6,388 bases of DNA, taken from an uncultured Collinsella sp. (GTDB lineage: Bacteria > Actinomycetota > Coriobacteriia > Coriobacteriales > Coriobacteriaceae). Below the pieces are notes generated by a model. It saw only the letters and a program-made list of their open reading frames with translations. It made no database searches and was not told where the DNA came from. Every line of letters starts with the position of its first letter. Within the stretch, counting starts at the first letter, position 1. Of the stretch, positions 1 to 5,127 are shown in pieces. The DNA is taken from assembly GCA_902494685.1 (NCBI GenBank), contig CABUUE010000089.1:1-6388 (forward strand). Reading direction: 5' to 3'. The translations under genes and the position numbers were made by a program.

Positions 1-300
1 CGCATCGACGGCAAGCTCATCGCCTGCCGTCACGATCTGGTGCCAGTCAGTTTTCATATGGAGCGCGCCGGCACGAACGCCGTGGTGCATGGGGGCTCTC
101 GAAAGCAGCGAGTTAAGGCGCGAAGACTGTGGGGGCTCCGTTGATTCGTCCTCAACCTCATCAGTCTCTTCATCGACCAGATCAAAGGAATCAAGCGGCG
201 CTGGCTCGCGACGGTCGATCAGCTCCTCGTCCTCATCATCAAAGTAATTGAACTGATCGAGCATGTCCTCTTCGATTGAACGCTCGCTCGCGTCGTCCAT
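1..300 (-). CDS. N-terminal part of an unidentified acidic protein (runs off left edge)
   Basis: An open frame starts with ATG at 300-298 and stays open through 100 codons to the window edge, so only the N-terminus is visible. A good ribosome binding site (GGAAGGGAG, around 308-316) lies about 7 nt upstream of the ATG. The first 60 or so residues are very rich in Asp and Glu (for example FDDEDEELIDRREPAP) and look disordered. Around residue 61 the composition changes to a more basic, ordered-looking stretch (SSRLNSLLSRAPMHHG), followed by a Trp/His/Ile segment ending in GDELAVDA. I see no signal peptide or membrane segment. I do not recognise the family; the acidic tail may be a linker or interaction region in front of a folded domain beyond the edge. 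It is separated from lysS by terminator-like sequence, so it is probably transcribed on its own. The reading frame is well supported by the start context, but the function is unknown. Confidence 0.7.
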   Translation of the reverse strand, partial: MDDASERSIEEDMLDQFNYFDDEDEELIDRREPAPLDSFDLVDEETDEVEDESTEPPQSSRLNSLLSRAPMHHGVRAGALHMKTDWHQIVTAGDELAVDA

Positions 301-521
301 ATAGACGCTCCCTTCCTACCGACTAACCCCCATCCTAGGCAGCAACGGCTAAAGGAAACATAAAAGAGACGACTGTCATGCGAGCCATGTGCTCAACAGC
401 CGTTGGGCAGTCGTTTAAGAACGTCCCCAATGACTACATCGATGTTCTAAGTGTCAACCAAGTCAACGCCGCAGGTAGAGGACGGACAGCGAGCGACGTC
501 CAGGGCGAACAAGTTGGCATG
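301..521 (-). other. Gene-free leader region upstream of the left-edge gene
   Basis: This stretch lies between the lysS terminator and the left-edge gene, and I see no convincing gene in it on either strand. A 63-codon plus-strand frame (378-569) has no ribosome binding site and runs into the terminator hairpin, so I treat it as chance. On the minus strand there are two GTTGAC words 9 nt apart (453-467), but no matching -10 box at the right distance. The part nearest the gene (343-414) can form two crossing helices, described separately. The length suggests a structured 5' leader or a regulated promoter for the gene starting at 300. Confidence 0.5.
343..414 (-). promoter_or_regulatory. Candidate structured leader RNA (possible pseudoknot)
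   Basis: Read on the minus strand, ACGACTG (414-408) is complementary to CAGTCGT (375-369). CAACGGCT (405-398) lies inside the loop of that helix and is complementary to AGCCGTTG (350-343) downstream. The two helices cross, so the RNA could form an H-type pseudoknot or switch between two folds. The loop also holds a small GAGC/GCTC hairpin (394-391 with 385-382), and CAACGGCT can alternatively fold locally as CAAC/GTTG. A U-rich stretch (CTCTTTTATGTTT) follows the first helix. The element ends about 40 nt before the start codon at 300. I match it to no known riboswitch family; base pairing alone is modest evidence. Confidence 0.3.
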
Positions 522-563
522 AAAAAGGCAAGGCATAGACCTTCTGGTCATGCCTTGCCTTTT
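522..563 (-). terminator. Long nested intrinsic terminator downstream of lysS, possibly bidirectional
   Basis: A 14-bp perfect outer stem pairs 523-536 with 550-563 (AAAAGGCAAGGCAT and its complement). Above a single bulged A at 537, a 4-bp inner stem GACC/GGTC (538-541, 546-549) closes a TTCT loop. On the minus strand the stem runs into five T residues (526-522), which fits termination of the greA-lysS unit about 165 nt beyond the lysS stop. The plus strand also ends in four Ts, so the hairpin could work both ways, though no plus-strand gene is present to need it. Confidence 0.75.
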
Positions 564-567
564 GAAT

Positions 568-635
568 GACAAATTGTCGCCCTGGGCGGCGCGCAGCGTC
601 AACTGGTTACGCGGGTTGGCAAACCCGCGTAACCA
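568..635. repeat. Hairpin-bearing intergenic repeat, copy A
   Basis: This is one of two related units behind lysS, offset by 94 nt. It contains GACAAATTGTC, a spacer, the shared word CGCGCAGCGTC (592-602 here, 686-696 in copy B), and a perfect hairpin. The hairpin pairs 604-617 with 622-635 around a GGCA loop; its core is GTTACGCGGGTT. The sequence has no T-tract, so it is not a typical terminator. REP-like or small mobile repeats often sit behind genes in this way, and that is my inference for its nature. Confidence 0.7.
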
Positions 636-661
636 CCTAGGTCGCGCCCTTGAAGTTGAAC

Positions 662-726
662 GTCAGATTGTCCAAATGCGGCCCGCGCAGCGTCGAGCCG
701 TTACGCGGTTCGTAGAACCGCGTAAC
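662..726. repeat. Hairpin-bearing intergenic repeat, copy B, directly behind the lysS stop
   Basis: This is the second, diverged copy of the unit. It begins GTCAGATTGTC, shares CGCGCAGCGTC with copy A, and ends in a perfect 12-bp hairpin pairing 700-711 with 715-726 around a GTA loop (arm GTTACGCGGTTC). The hairpin starts 3 nt past the lysS stop codon. Loop and stem-top bases differ from copy A but both arms change together, so pairing is kept. Read in the lysS frame, the sequence past the TAA stays open for 30 codons to a TAG at 639-637; I regard that as incidental. No T-tract follows. Confidence 0.7.
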
Positions 727-729
727 AAG

Positions 730-2694
730 TTAGTACATCTTTGCGCCGGCGGGGATGGAGGCGTCGAGCTGGATCAGGTTGAGACGCTCCTCGCCCTCCT
801 CCTCGTGGACAGCGCTGATCAGCATGCCGCAGCTGGGAATACCCATCATCTTGCGCGGAGGCAGGTTGGTGATGGCGAGCAAGGTCTTGCCGACCAGGTC
901 CTCGGGCTCGTAATAAGCGTGAATACCGGAGAGGATAGTGCGGTCGGTACCGGTACCGTCGTCGAGCGTAAAGTTCAGCAGCTTCTTGGACTTCTTGACG
1001 GCCTCGCATGCCTTGACCTTCACAGCGCGGAAATCGCTCTTGGAGAAGGTATCAAAGTCGACGAACTCCTCAAACAGCGGCTCAACGGCGATCTTGGAGT
1101 AATCGAGCGTGGGCTTAAGCGACGTAACGAATGGGCTCGCGGCGTTGCCGGCCTCGGCAGCCTTGGCGGCAGCGGCACCGGACTGGAAACCCTTCTCGGG
1201 CTTCATGTGCGGGAACAGCAGGACGTCGCGGATAGAAGCCTGGTTAGTAAGCAGCATGACCACGCGGTCGATACCAATGCCAATGCCGCCCGCGGGAGGC
1301 ATACCGTACTCGAGGGCGCGCACGTAGTCCTCGTCATACTCCATAGCCTCATCGTCGCCGCCGGCCTTCTCGGCCATCTGGGCAGCAAAGCGCTCAGCCT
1401 GGTCGACCGGGTCGTTGAGCTCGGAGAATGCGTTGGCGTACTCGTGGCCGGCGATGACCAGCTCAAAGCGGTGGGTCAAACGCGGGTCGTCCTCAAAACG
1501 CTTGGCGAGCGGGCTGACCTCGATGGGGTAATCGCACACGAACGTGGGGTTGACGATGGTGTCCTCGCCCAGCTCATCGTAAATCTCGGCGATGATCTTG
1601 CCGGCAGTCCACTCGGGCTTGATCTCCAGGCCCTTCTTGCGCGCGGCGGCAGCAAGCTCCTCGACCGGCGTGTCGATGGTGACCTGCTTGCCGAGCACGT
1701 CGGAGACGATGTCGGTCATGGGACGGCTGGCCCACTCACCAGAAAGGTCGATGGTCTGGCCCTGGTACTCGATGACCTCGGGGTTGCCGATGGCCTTGTT
1801 GGCAGCCTTGATGACACCTTGGGCGAGTGCCTTCATGCCCTCGAGGTCGGAGAAGGCACGGTAGGCCTCCATCGTGGTGAACTCGGGGTTGTGGGTAAGG
1901 TCCATGCCCTCGTTACGGAAGATGCGGCCGATCTCGAACACGCGCTCAAAACCACCGACGATGCAGCGCTTGAGGTGCAGCTCGGTGGCAATACGCAGGT
2001 AGCACTCCTGATCGAGCGCGTTGAAGTGGGTAATGAACGGCTTGGCAGTAGCGCCGCCTTGGATGGTCTGCAGGATGGGGGTCTCGACCTCCATGTAGCC
2101 GTCGGACTCCATAAAGCGACGGAAGGTGGAGAGAATCTGCGAACGCTTACGGAAGGTCTCGCGAACGTCGTCGTTGGCGATCAGGTCGACATAGCGCTGG
2201 CGATAGCGGGTCTCCTTGTCGGAAAGACCGTGGAACTTCTCGGGCAGCGGACGAACGGCCTTGGCAAGCAGGGTCGCGCTCTTAGGGGCAACGGAAAGCT
2301 GGCCACGCTGGGTGCGCACGACCACGCCGGTCACGCCCAGGATGTCGCCCAGGTCGAGGGCCTTGAGCGTACTCCAGGCAGCCTCGTCCATGTCGTTGAT
2401 GCGGCAGAACAGCTGAATCTCGGCAGTCGCATCGCGCACGACGATGAACATGATCTTGCCCTGACCGCGCTTGGCGACCACACGGCCAGCGATCTTCACG
2501 ATGTCCTCGGTGTCCTCGCCATCGGCAAGCTCGGCGTACTTAGTCTCGATGTCGACGACGTAGTCCTCAATCTCGGAGTGCTCGGGATAGGGGTTCTGGC
2601 CCGCCTCGAACAGGGCGGCGCGCTTGGCCAGGCGGGTGGCGCGCTCGTCGTTGAGCGTCGATGCCTGATCGGCGGCGTTCTGGTTCTCTGCCAT
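730..2694 (-). CDS. lysS: Class II lysyl-tRNA synthetase with an appended C-terminal tRNA-binding domain
   Basis: This cytosolic enzyme activates lysine with ATP and loads it on tRNA-Lys. The product is 654 residues; usual bacterial LysRS is about 500. Residues about 65-145 look like the N-terminal OB-fold that reads the anticodon. The class II core follows: motif 1 near 192-208 (ending EVETPIL), motif 2 near 250-278 with FRNEG and its arginine at 260, and motif 3 near 470-482 (GIGIGIDRVV, arginine 477). After the core ends (about 500) there is an Ala-rich linker (503-520). Residues about 545-654 then match the Trbp111/EMAP-II type tRNA-binding fold known from the C-terminus of MetRS, with SDFRAVKV, ILSGI, LPPRKMMGIPSCGML and a PAGAKMY end. 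The ATG at 2694 has a GAGGAG site about 5 nt upstream. It lies 78 nt behind greA and probably shares its transcript. All catalytic motifs look intact. The synthetase identity is near certain; the extra domain is clear by motif. Confidence 0.97.
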   Translation of the reverse strand: MAENQNAADQASTLNDERATRLAKRAALFEAGQNPYPEHSEIEDYVVDIETKYAELADGEDTEDIVKIAGRVVAKRGQGKIMFIVVRDATAEIQLFCRINDMDEAAWSTLKALDLGDILGVTGVVVRTQRGQLSVAPKSATLLAKAVRPLPEKFHGLSDKETRYRQRYVDLIANDDVRETFRKRSQILSTFRRFMESDGYMEVETPILQTIQGGATAKPFITHFNALDQECYLRIATELHLKRCIVGGFERVFEIGRIFRNEGMDLTHNPEFTTMEAYRAFSDLEGMKALAQGVIKAANKAIGNPEVIEYQGQTIDLSGEWASRPMTDIVSDVLGKQVTIDTPVEELAAAARKKGLEIKPEWTAGKIIAEIYDELGEDTIVNPTFVCDYPIEVSPLAKRFEDDPRLTHRFELVIAGHEYANAFSELNDPVDQAERFAAQMAEKAGGDDEAMEYDEDYVRALEYGMPPAGGIGIGIDRVVMLLTNQASIRDVLLFPHMKPEKGFQSGAAAAKAAEAGNAASPFVTSLKPTLDYSKIAVEPLFEEFVDFDTFSKSDFRAVKVKACEAVKKSKKLLNFTLDDGTGTDRTILSGIHAYYEPEDLVGKTLLAITNLPPRKMMGIPSCGMLISAVHEEEGEERLNLIQLDASIPAGAKMY

Positions 2695-2711
2695 AGTTAG
2701 CTCCTCAAACT

Positions 2712-2744
2712 AAAACGCTCCCCAGGATTCGGTCCCAGGGAGCG
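2712..2744 (-). terminator. Terminator-like hairpin between greA and lysS (possible attenuator)
   Basis: On the minus strand CGCTCCC (2744-2738) pairs with GGGAGCG (2722-2716), with an inner 3-bp GGA/TCC helix and a T-rich tail TTTTAGTTT after it. It sits only 17 nt before the lysS ATG and just ahead of its ribosome binding site, leaving no room for a promoter between hairpin and gene. Transcription of lysS from upstream must therefore pass through it, which points to partial termination or regulated readthrough. A competing helix (2768-2762 with 2736-2730) is described under findings. Confidence 0.65.
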
Positions 2745-2772
2745 AAAACATACCTTTACGCGGGACCGTGGT

Positions 2773-3243
2773 CTAGCGTGCGATCTTGGCGATGGTGTAG
2801 ACGCGAGTCTTGCCGGAAGGCGTAACGACCTCGACGGAGTCGCCCTCGCCATGACCAATGATGGCGTGGCCGACCGGAGACTCGTTGGAGATCTTGTGCT
2901 CGAGCGAGTTGGTCTCGGTGGTACCGACAAGCGTGACCTCGATGAGCTCACCGTTGGGGTCGACCAAGGTAACAGTCGAGCCAATGGAGACGGTCAGGTC
3001 GCCCGTGCTGGCAGCGATCTGAGCGTTGGCGAGGATGGCCTGGATCTCGGCGATACGAGCGGCGTTCTGGGCCTGCTTGTCCTTGGCGGCATCGTACTCG
3101 GAGTTCTCCGAAAGGTCGCCGAACGCGCGGGCTTCCTTGATGTCCTCGACGATCTCCTTGGCGTAATCGCCCTCACGCCAAGCGAGCTCCTCGACGAGCT
3201 TCTGGCGGCCCTCAGCGGTCAGTACGATCTGGCTTGCGTCCAT
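2773..3243 (-). CDS. greA: Transcription elongation factor GreA
   Basis: GreA enters the secondary channel of RNA polymerase and stimulates cleavage of backtracked RNA so that stalled elongation can resume. The 156-residue length is typical of the family. Residues 1-78 form the N-terminal coiled coil; its tip carries the signature AFGDLSENSEYDAAKDKQ, with the conserved acidic pair D43 and E46 that co-ordinates the catalytic magnesium. Residues about 80-156 are the FKBP-like C-terminal domain, with the family motif SPVGHAIIGHGEGD. The ATG at 3243 has a GGGGAG site 8 nt upstream. It is the first gene of a unit with lysS, with its own promoter candidate at 3259-3284 and a terminator for tatA just before that. 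Confidence 0.97.
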   Translation of the reverse strand: MDASQIVLTAEGRQKLVEELAWREGDYAKEIVEDIKEARAFGDLSENSEYDAAKDKQAQNAARIAEIQAILANAQIAASTGDLTVSIGSTVTLVDPNGELIEVTLVGTTETNSLEHKISNESPVGHAIIGHGEGDSVEVVTPSGKTRVYTIAKIAR

Positions 3244-3258
3244 ACGGATATCTCCCCA

Positions 3259-3284
3259 ACTATGATGTAACGATCAACTGTCAA
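3259..3284 (-). promoter_or_regulatory. Candidate promoter of greA-lysS
   Basis: On the minus strand a perfect -35 box TTGACA (3284-3279) is followed by a weaker -10 box CATAGT (3264-3259). The spacing between these is only 14 nt; the overlapping TTGTTG (3287-3282) gives 17 nt to the same -10 box. The position between the tatA terminator and the greA ribosome binding site is right for a greA promoter. The exact boxes are uncertain. Confidence 0.5.
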
Positions 3285-3292
3285 CAAAAACG

Positions 3293-3325
3293 AAAAAGAC
3301 CGGCTAGCCTGCGGGCAAGCCGGTC
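3293..3325 (-). terminator. Intrinsic terminator downstream of tatA
   Basis: On the minus strand GACCGGCT (3325-3318) pairs with AGCCGGTC (3305-3298), with an inner GCC/GGC helix around CGCA. Five Ts follow (3297-3293), then CGTTTTTG. It lies 26 nt past the tatA stop codon and separates tatA from the greA promoter. Confidence 0.88.
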
Positions 3326-3350
3326 AGGTGCTCACCCCAAAGGGATGGGA

Positions 3351-3626
3351 CTACTCTGCGTCCGCGTCGCTGTCCTCTGCCTTCTTTTGCTTGGCAGCAG
3401 CGAGCTTGGCCTCGAGCTCTGCGATCTCCTTGTCCTCCTTGGACTCCTCGACCACAACGTCCTCGGCCTGCTTGGTTTCGCCCTTATCGTCGCCCTCCAT
3501 ACCCTCGCGGATATTCTTGACGGTAGAGCCGAGGGACTTACCGAGCTTCGGCAGGTTCTTAGGCCCAAAGATAATCAGGACAACAACGAGAATAATGATG
3601 AGCTCAGGAGCCCTCAGTCCAAACAT
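3351..3626 (-). CDS. tatA: Sec-independent (twin-arginine) translocase subunit TatA
   Basis: TatA is the small membrane subunit that assembles with TatC to export folded proteins bearing twin-arginine signals. The 91-residue product has a short N-terminal membrane helix (about 7-20, PELIIILVVVLIIF) with the conserved polar residue near its start (E8). Then come the hinge and amphipathic helix signature FGPKNLPKLGKSLGS (20-34) and a charged cytoplasmic tail. The tail (residues about 45-91) is Lys/Glu-rich, with a predicted helical stretch and a very acidic end. The start at 3626 has GGAGGT four nt upstream. The frame stays open further upstream into the tRNA gene, but that part only reads the tRNA antisense and is not protein. 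No tatC or tatB is visible nearby, so the partner must be encoded elsewhere. It stands alone between two terminators with its own promoter. Confidence 0.95.
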   Translation of the reverse strand: MFGLRAPELIIILVVVLIIFGPKNLPKLGKSLGSTVKNIREGMEGDDKGETKQAEDVVVEESKEDKEIAELEAKLAAAKQKKAEDSDADAE

Positions 3627-3662
3627 GTAGACCTCCACAATACAGCGAGACAAGCTCGAATG

Positions 3663-3691
3663 AGTATACCGCGGGTATCGCGGTATCACAA
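3663..3691 (-). promoter_or_regulatory. tatA promoter with an overlapping dyad operator candidate
   Basis: On the minus strand TTGTGA (3691-3686) and TATACT (3668-3663) are exactly 17 nt apart, a good vegetative promoter. A perfect inverted repeat, ATACCGCG (3666-3673) and CGCGGTAT (3679-3686) with 5 nt between, spans the whole spacer and touches both boxes. A protein bound there would block or reshape the promoter. I cannot name the regulator. Confidence 0.65.
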
Positions 3692-3699
3692 CAATAGCT

Positions 3700-3728
3700 A
3701 AAAAAAGGGACCGCAAGAAGCGGTCCCT
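3700..3728 (-). terminator. Intrinsic terminator of the tRNA-Pro gene
   Basis: On the minus strand GGGACCGC (3727-3720) pairs with GCGGTCCC (3714-3707) around a TTCTT loop, and an A-T pair extends the stem. Seven Ts follow (3706-3700). It lies 11 nt past the tRNA 3' end and upstream of the tatA promoter. Confidence 0.93.
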
Positions 3729-3738
3729 CCTCATGCTC

Positions 3739-3815
3739 TGGTCGGGTTGACTGGATTTGAACCAGCGACCCCTGCGTCCCGAACGCAGTGCTCTACCAAA
3801 CTGAGCCACAACCCG
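3739..3815 (-). tRNA. tRNA-Pro (anticodon CGG)
   Basis: The 77-nt gene has a full cloverleaf on the minus strand. The acceptor stem CGGGTTG (3815-3809) pairs with CAACCCG (3749-3743); the D arm reads GGCTCAGTTTGGTAGAGC. The anticodon stem CTGCG/CGCAG closes the loop TTCGGGA, giving anticodon CGG for the proline codon CCG. The T arm carries GGTTCAAATCC. The discriminator A and the 3' CCA are encoded in the DNA (3742-3739). It lies between ispE and tatA, with its own promoter candidate and terminator. Confidence 0.97.
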
Positions 3816-3826
3816 TTAGCTCGACT

Positions 3827-3856
3827 ATAGTAACAAAGATTTCCGTCGTGTGCCAG
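3827..3856 (-). promoter_or_regulatory. Candidate promoter of tRNA-Pro
   Basis: On the minus strand CTGGCA (3856-3851) and TACTAT (3832-3827) are 18 nt apart; the -10 box lies 11 nt before the tRNA 5' end. Each box matches consensus at about four positions. There is no terminator between the ispE stop and this site, so readthrough from ispE into the tRNA is also possible. Confidence 0.5.
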
Positions 3857-3864
3857 AGAAATTT

Positions 3865-4761
3865 TTACTTCTTTGGCGCTTCAATGCGAACCGTGTCGGA
3901 AACGAGCTCCGTTGCATAAGCCCACCAGCCGTTTTGTTGAGCGGCTGCCGCAAGATTGGCTGCCGTGGCGGCGCTATCGCAGAGAGCAAACGAGCAGGCA
4001 CCCGAACCGCACACGTTTGCGGCAATGGTACCGTCCTGTGAACGGAGCCAGTCGAGCACCGTTTGGATCCGCGGCTCCATCTGCGCGGAAATGACACCCA
4101 GGTTGTTGTGGACGAGTGCGTAGGCCGCCCCTGCATCTCCCGAGCGAAGGGCAGATGCGATCGCTCCGGGCTTGTCCGCAGGCTCTGGGGTCTCGTCAAA
4201 ACGTCGATAGGCTTCAATTGTTGAAACGCTTGCCTCGCGCGGCTTGACCAGCACGACGGGTGTCGCGGGAAGTGCGGGGTACTCGGTTGCCAGCACGTCT
4301 CCCCCACCCACGTAAAATGCAGGGCTGGCATGCAAAAAGAAGGGAACGTCAGCGCCAATGCCGCGCGCGATGTTGTCCAGCGCGGAATCGGCACGGTCGA
4401 TGCCCCAACTCTCTGCCAAGGCGACAATGACCGCCGCGGCATCCGTCGAAGGACCGCCCAGGCCGGCACACAACGGGATGCGCTTCTCGATCGTGATGCA
4501 GACATTGGCTTCGCGACCATAATGCTCGGCCATAGCAGCGGCCGCACGATACGCCGTATTCTTTTGCATGGGAAAATCGGATGCCGGAATCGTCTGGACG
4601 GTCAGTGCCTGTGCCGGCGTAACCGTAACGGTATCGACAAGACCGACGGCTGCCATCAGGGAATCGACCTTATGGTAGCCGCGGTCGTCGCGCTCGGTAT
4701 GAACCCCCAGATAGAGGTTGATCTTTGCCGGCGCGGAAAGGGTCAGGGACCAATCGGTCAC
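3865..4761 (-). CDS. ispE: 4-diphosphocytidyl-2-C-methyl-D-erythritol kinase
   Basis: IspE phosphorylates CDP-methylerythritol with ATP in the non-mevalonate (MEP) route to isoprenoid precursors. The 298-residue product is of normal length and is a GHMP-family kinase. APAKINLYL at 10-18 includes the expected catalytic lysine K13. The phosphate-binding loop is PLCAGLGGPSTDAAA (96-110), the expected catalytic aspartate is D138 in GADVPFFL, and the third GHMP motif is VCGSGACSFAL (250-260). The start is a GTG at 4761, 2 nt after the veg stop; the GAGGAG site at 4770-4775 lies inside the veg coding end, 8 nt upstream. This suggests translational coupling to veg. The alignment of the first residues with the usual IspE start supports the GTG. 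Confidence 0.96.
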   Translation of the reverse strand: MTDWSLTLSAPAKINLYLGVHTERDDRGYHKVDSLMAAVGLVDTVTVTPAQALTVQTIPASDFPMQKNTAYRAAAAMAEHYGREANVCITIEKRIPLCAGLGGPSTDAAAVIVALAESWGIDRADSALDNIARGIGADVPFFLHASPAFYVGGGDVLATEYPALPATPVVLVKPREASVSTIEAYRRFDETPEPADKPGAIASALRSGDAGAAYALVHNNLGVISAQMEPRIQTVLDWLRSQDGTIAANVCGSGACSFALCDSAATAANLAAAAQQNGWWAYATELVSDTVRIEAPKK

Positions 4762-4763
4762 CG

Positions 4764-5060
4764 CTAGTGCTCCTCGAGCTGATTGCCGAGCGGAGTAAAA
4801 ATGTGCTCGCCGCTCTCGGGGTCAAACAGCTCGACCTGGCCGGTGAGAACATCAATATACTGGTAGGACTGACGCGACTTGCGGCCACGGCGCTCGTCGA
4901 CCTCGACGATAAAGACTGCCGGATGGACGCTCTTGATGGTGCCCATGCGCTCGACGACGCGGGTGCGGCCCATGTTGGCCTTCACCTTAACGCGATCGCC
5001 CACCATATCGGTCAGCTTCTCGTGGATGTCGTCGACGTGATTGACTTCCATCTCTTCCAT
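4764..5060 (-). CDS. veg: Veg family protein (DUF1021)
   Basis: Veg is a small, highly expressed protein of Gram-positive bacteria; in Bacillus subtilis it has been linked to biofilm matrix gene expression, but its molecular role is not settled. The product here is 98 residues and matches the family core: DRVKVKANMGRTRVVERMG, then PAVFIVEVDE, then QSYQYIDVLTGQVEL. The tail PESGEHIFTPLGNQLEEH is longer than in the Bacillus protein. The frame could open at a TTG eight codons upstream (5084), but the ATG at 5060 has GGAGG 8 nt before it, so I chose that; an ATG at 5051 lacks a site. It is first in a unit with ispE, as in Bacillus, where veg also lies near ispE. Confidence in the family is high, in the function low. 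Confidence 0.9.
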   Translation of the reverse strand: MEEMEVNHVDDIHEKLTDMVGDRVKVKANMGRTRVVERMGTIKSVHPAVFIVEVDERRGRKSRQSYQYIDVLTGQVELFDPESGEHIFTPLGNQLEEH

Positions 5061-5087
5061 GAACAGGGCCTCCAGAAGGTGCAATTC

Positions 5088-5107
5088 AAAAAGGGGATAA
5101 TACCCCT
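5088..5107 (-). promoter_or_regulatory. Short hairpin with T-tract in the veg leader
   Basis: On the minus strand AGGGG (5107-5103) pairs with CCCCT (5096-5092) around a 6-nt loop TATTAT, followed by TTTT (5091-5088) and G. It lies between the veg promoter and the ribosome binding site, about 30 nt before the ATG. The five-bp stem is short for a terminator; it may be a weak attenuator or a 5' stabilising hairpin. Confidence 0.4.
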
Positions 5108-5127
5108 AAGATAGACAAAACTCTAAT

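Noticed and set aside
452..467. Two GTTGAC words (TTGACT and TTGACA) as a promoter for the left-edge gene
   Set aside because: No acceptable -10 box lies 15-18 nt downstream of either. The 9-nt spaced direct repeat could be a regulator site, but nothing else supports it.
378..569. Plus-strand 63-codon frame in the gene-free stretch
   Set aside because: It has no ribosome binding site, no recognisable motif, and its 3' end is made of the terminator stem.
550..2700. A 716-codon open frame on the plus strand, opposite lysS
   Set aside because: It mirrors lysS almost end to end, starts inside the terminator hairpin, and its translation is low-complexity (Leu, Gly, Val, Asp runs) as expected from the antisense of a GC-rich gene. 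The lysS product has every family motif.
2695..2772. A T-box leader in front of lysS
   Set aside because: The gap is under 80 nt and lacks the T-box core sequence and specifier stem; the hairpin there is a simple terminator-like stem.
3627..3809. Upstream extension of the tatA frame to about 3809
   Set aside because: The extension reads through the tRNA-Pro gene, its terminator and the tatA promoter. The start at 3626 has a strong ribosome binding site and begins the normal TatA N-terminus.
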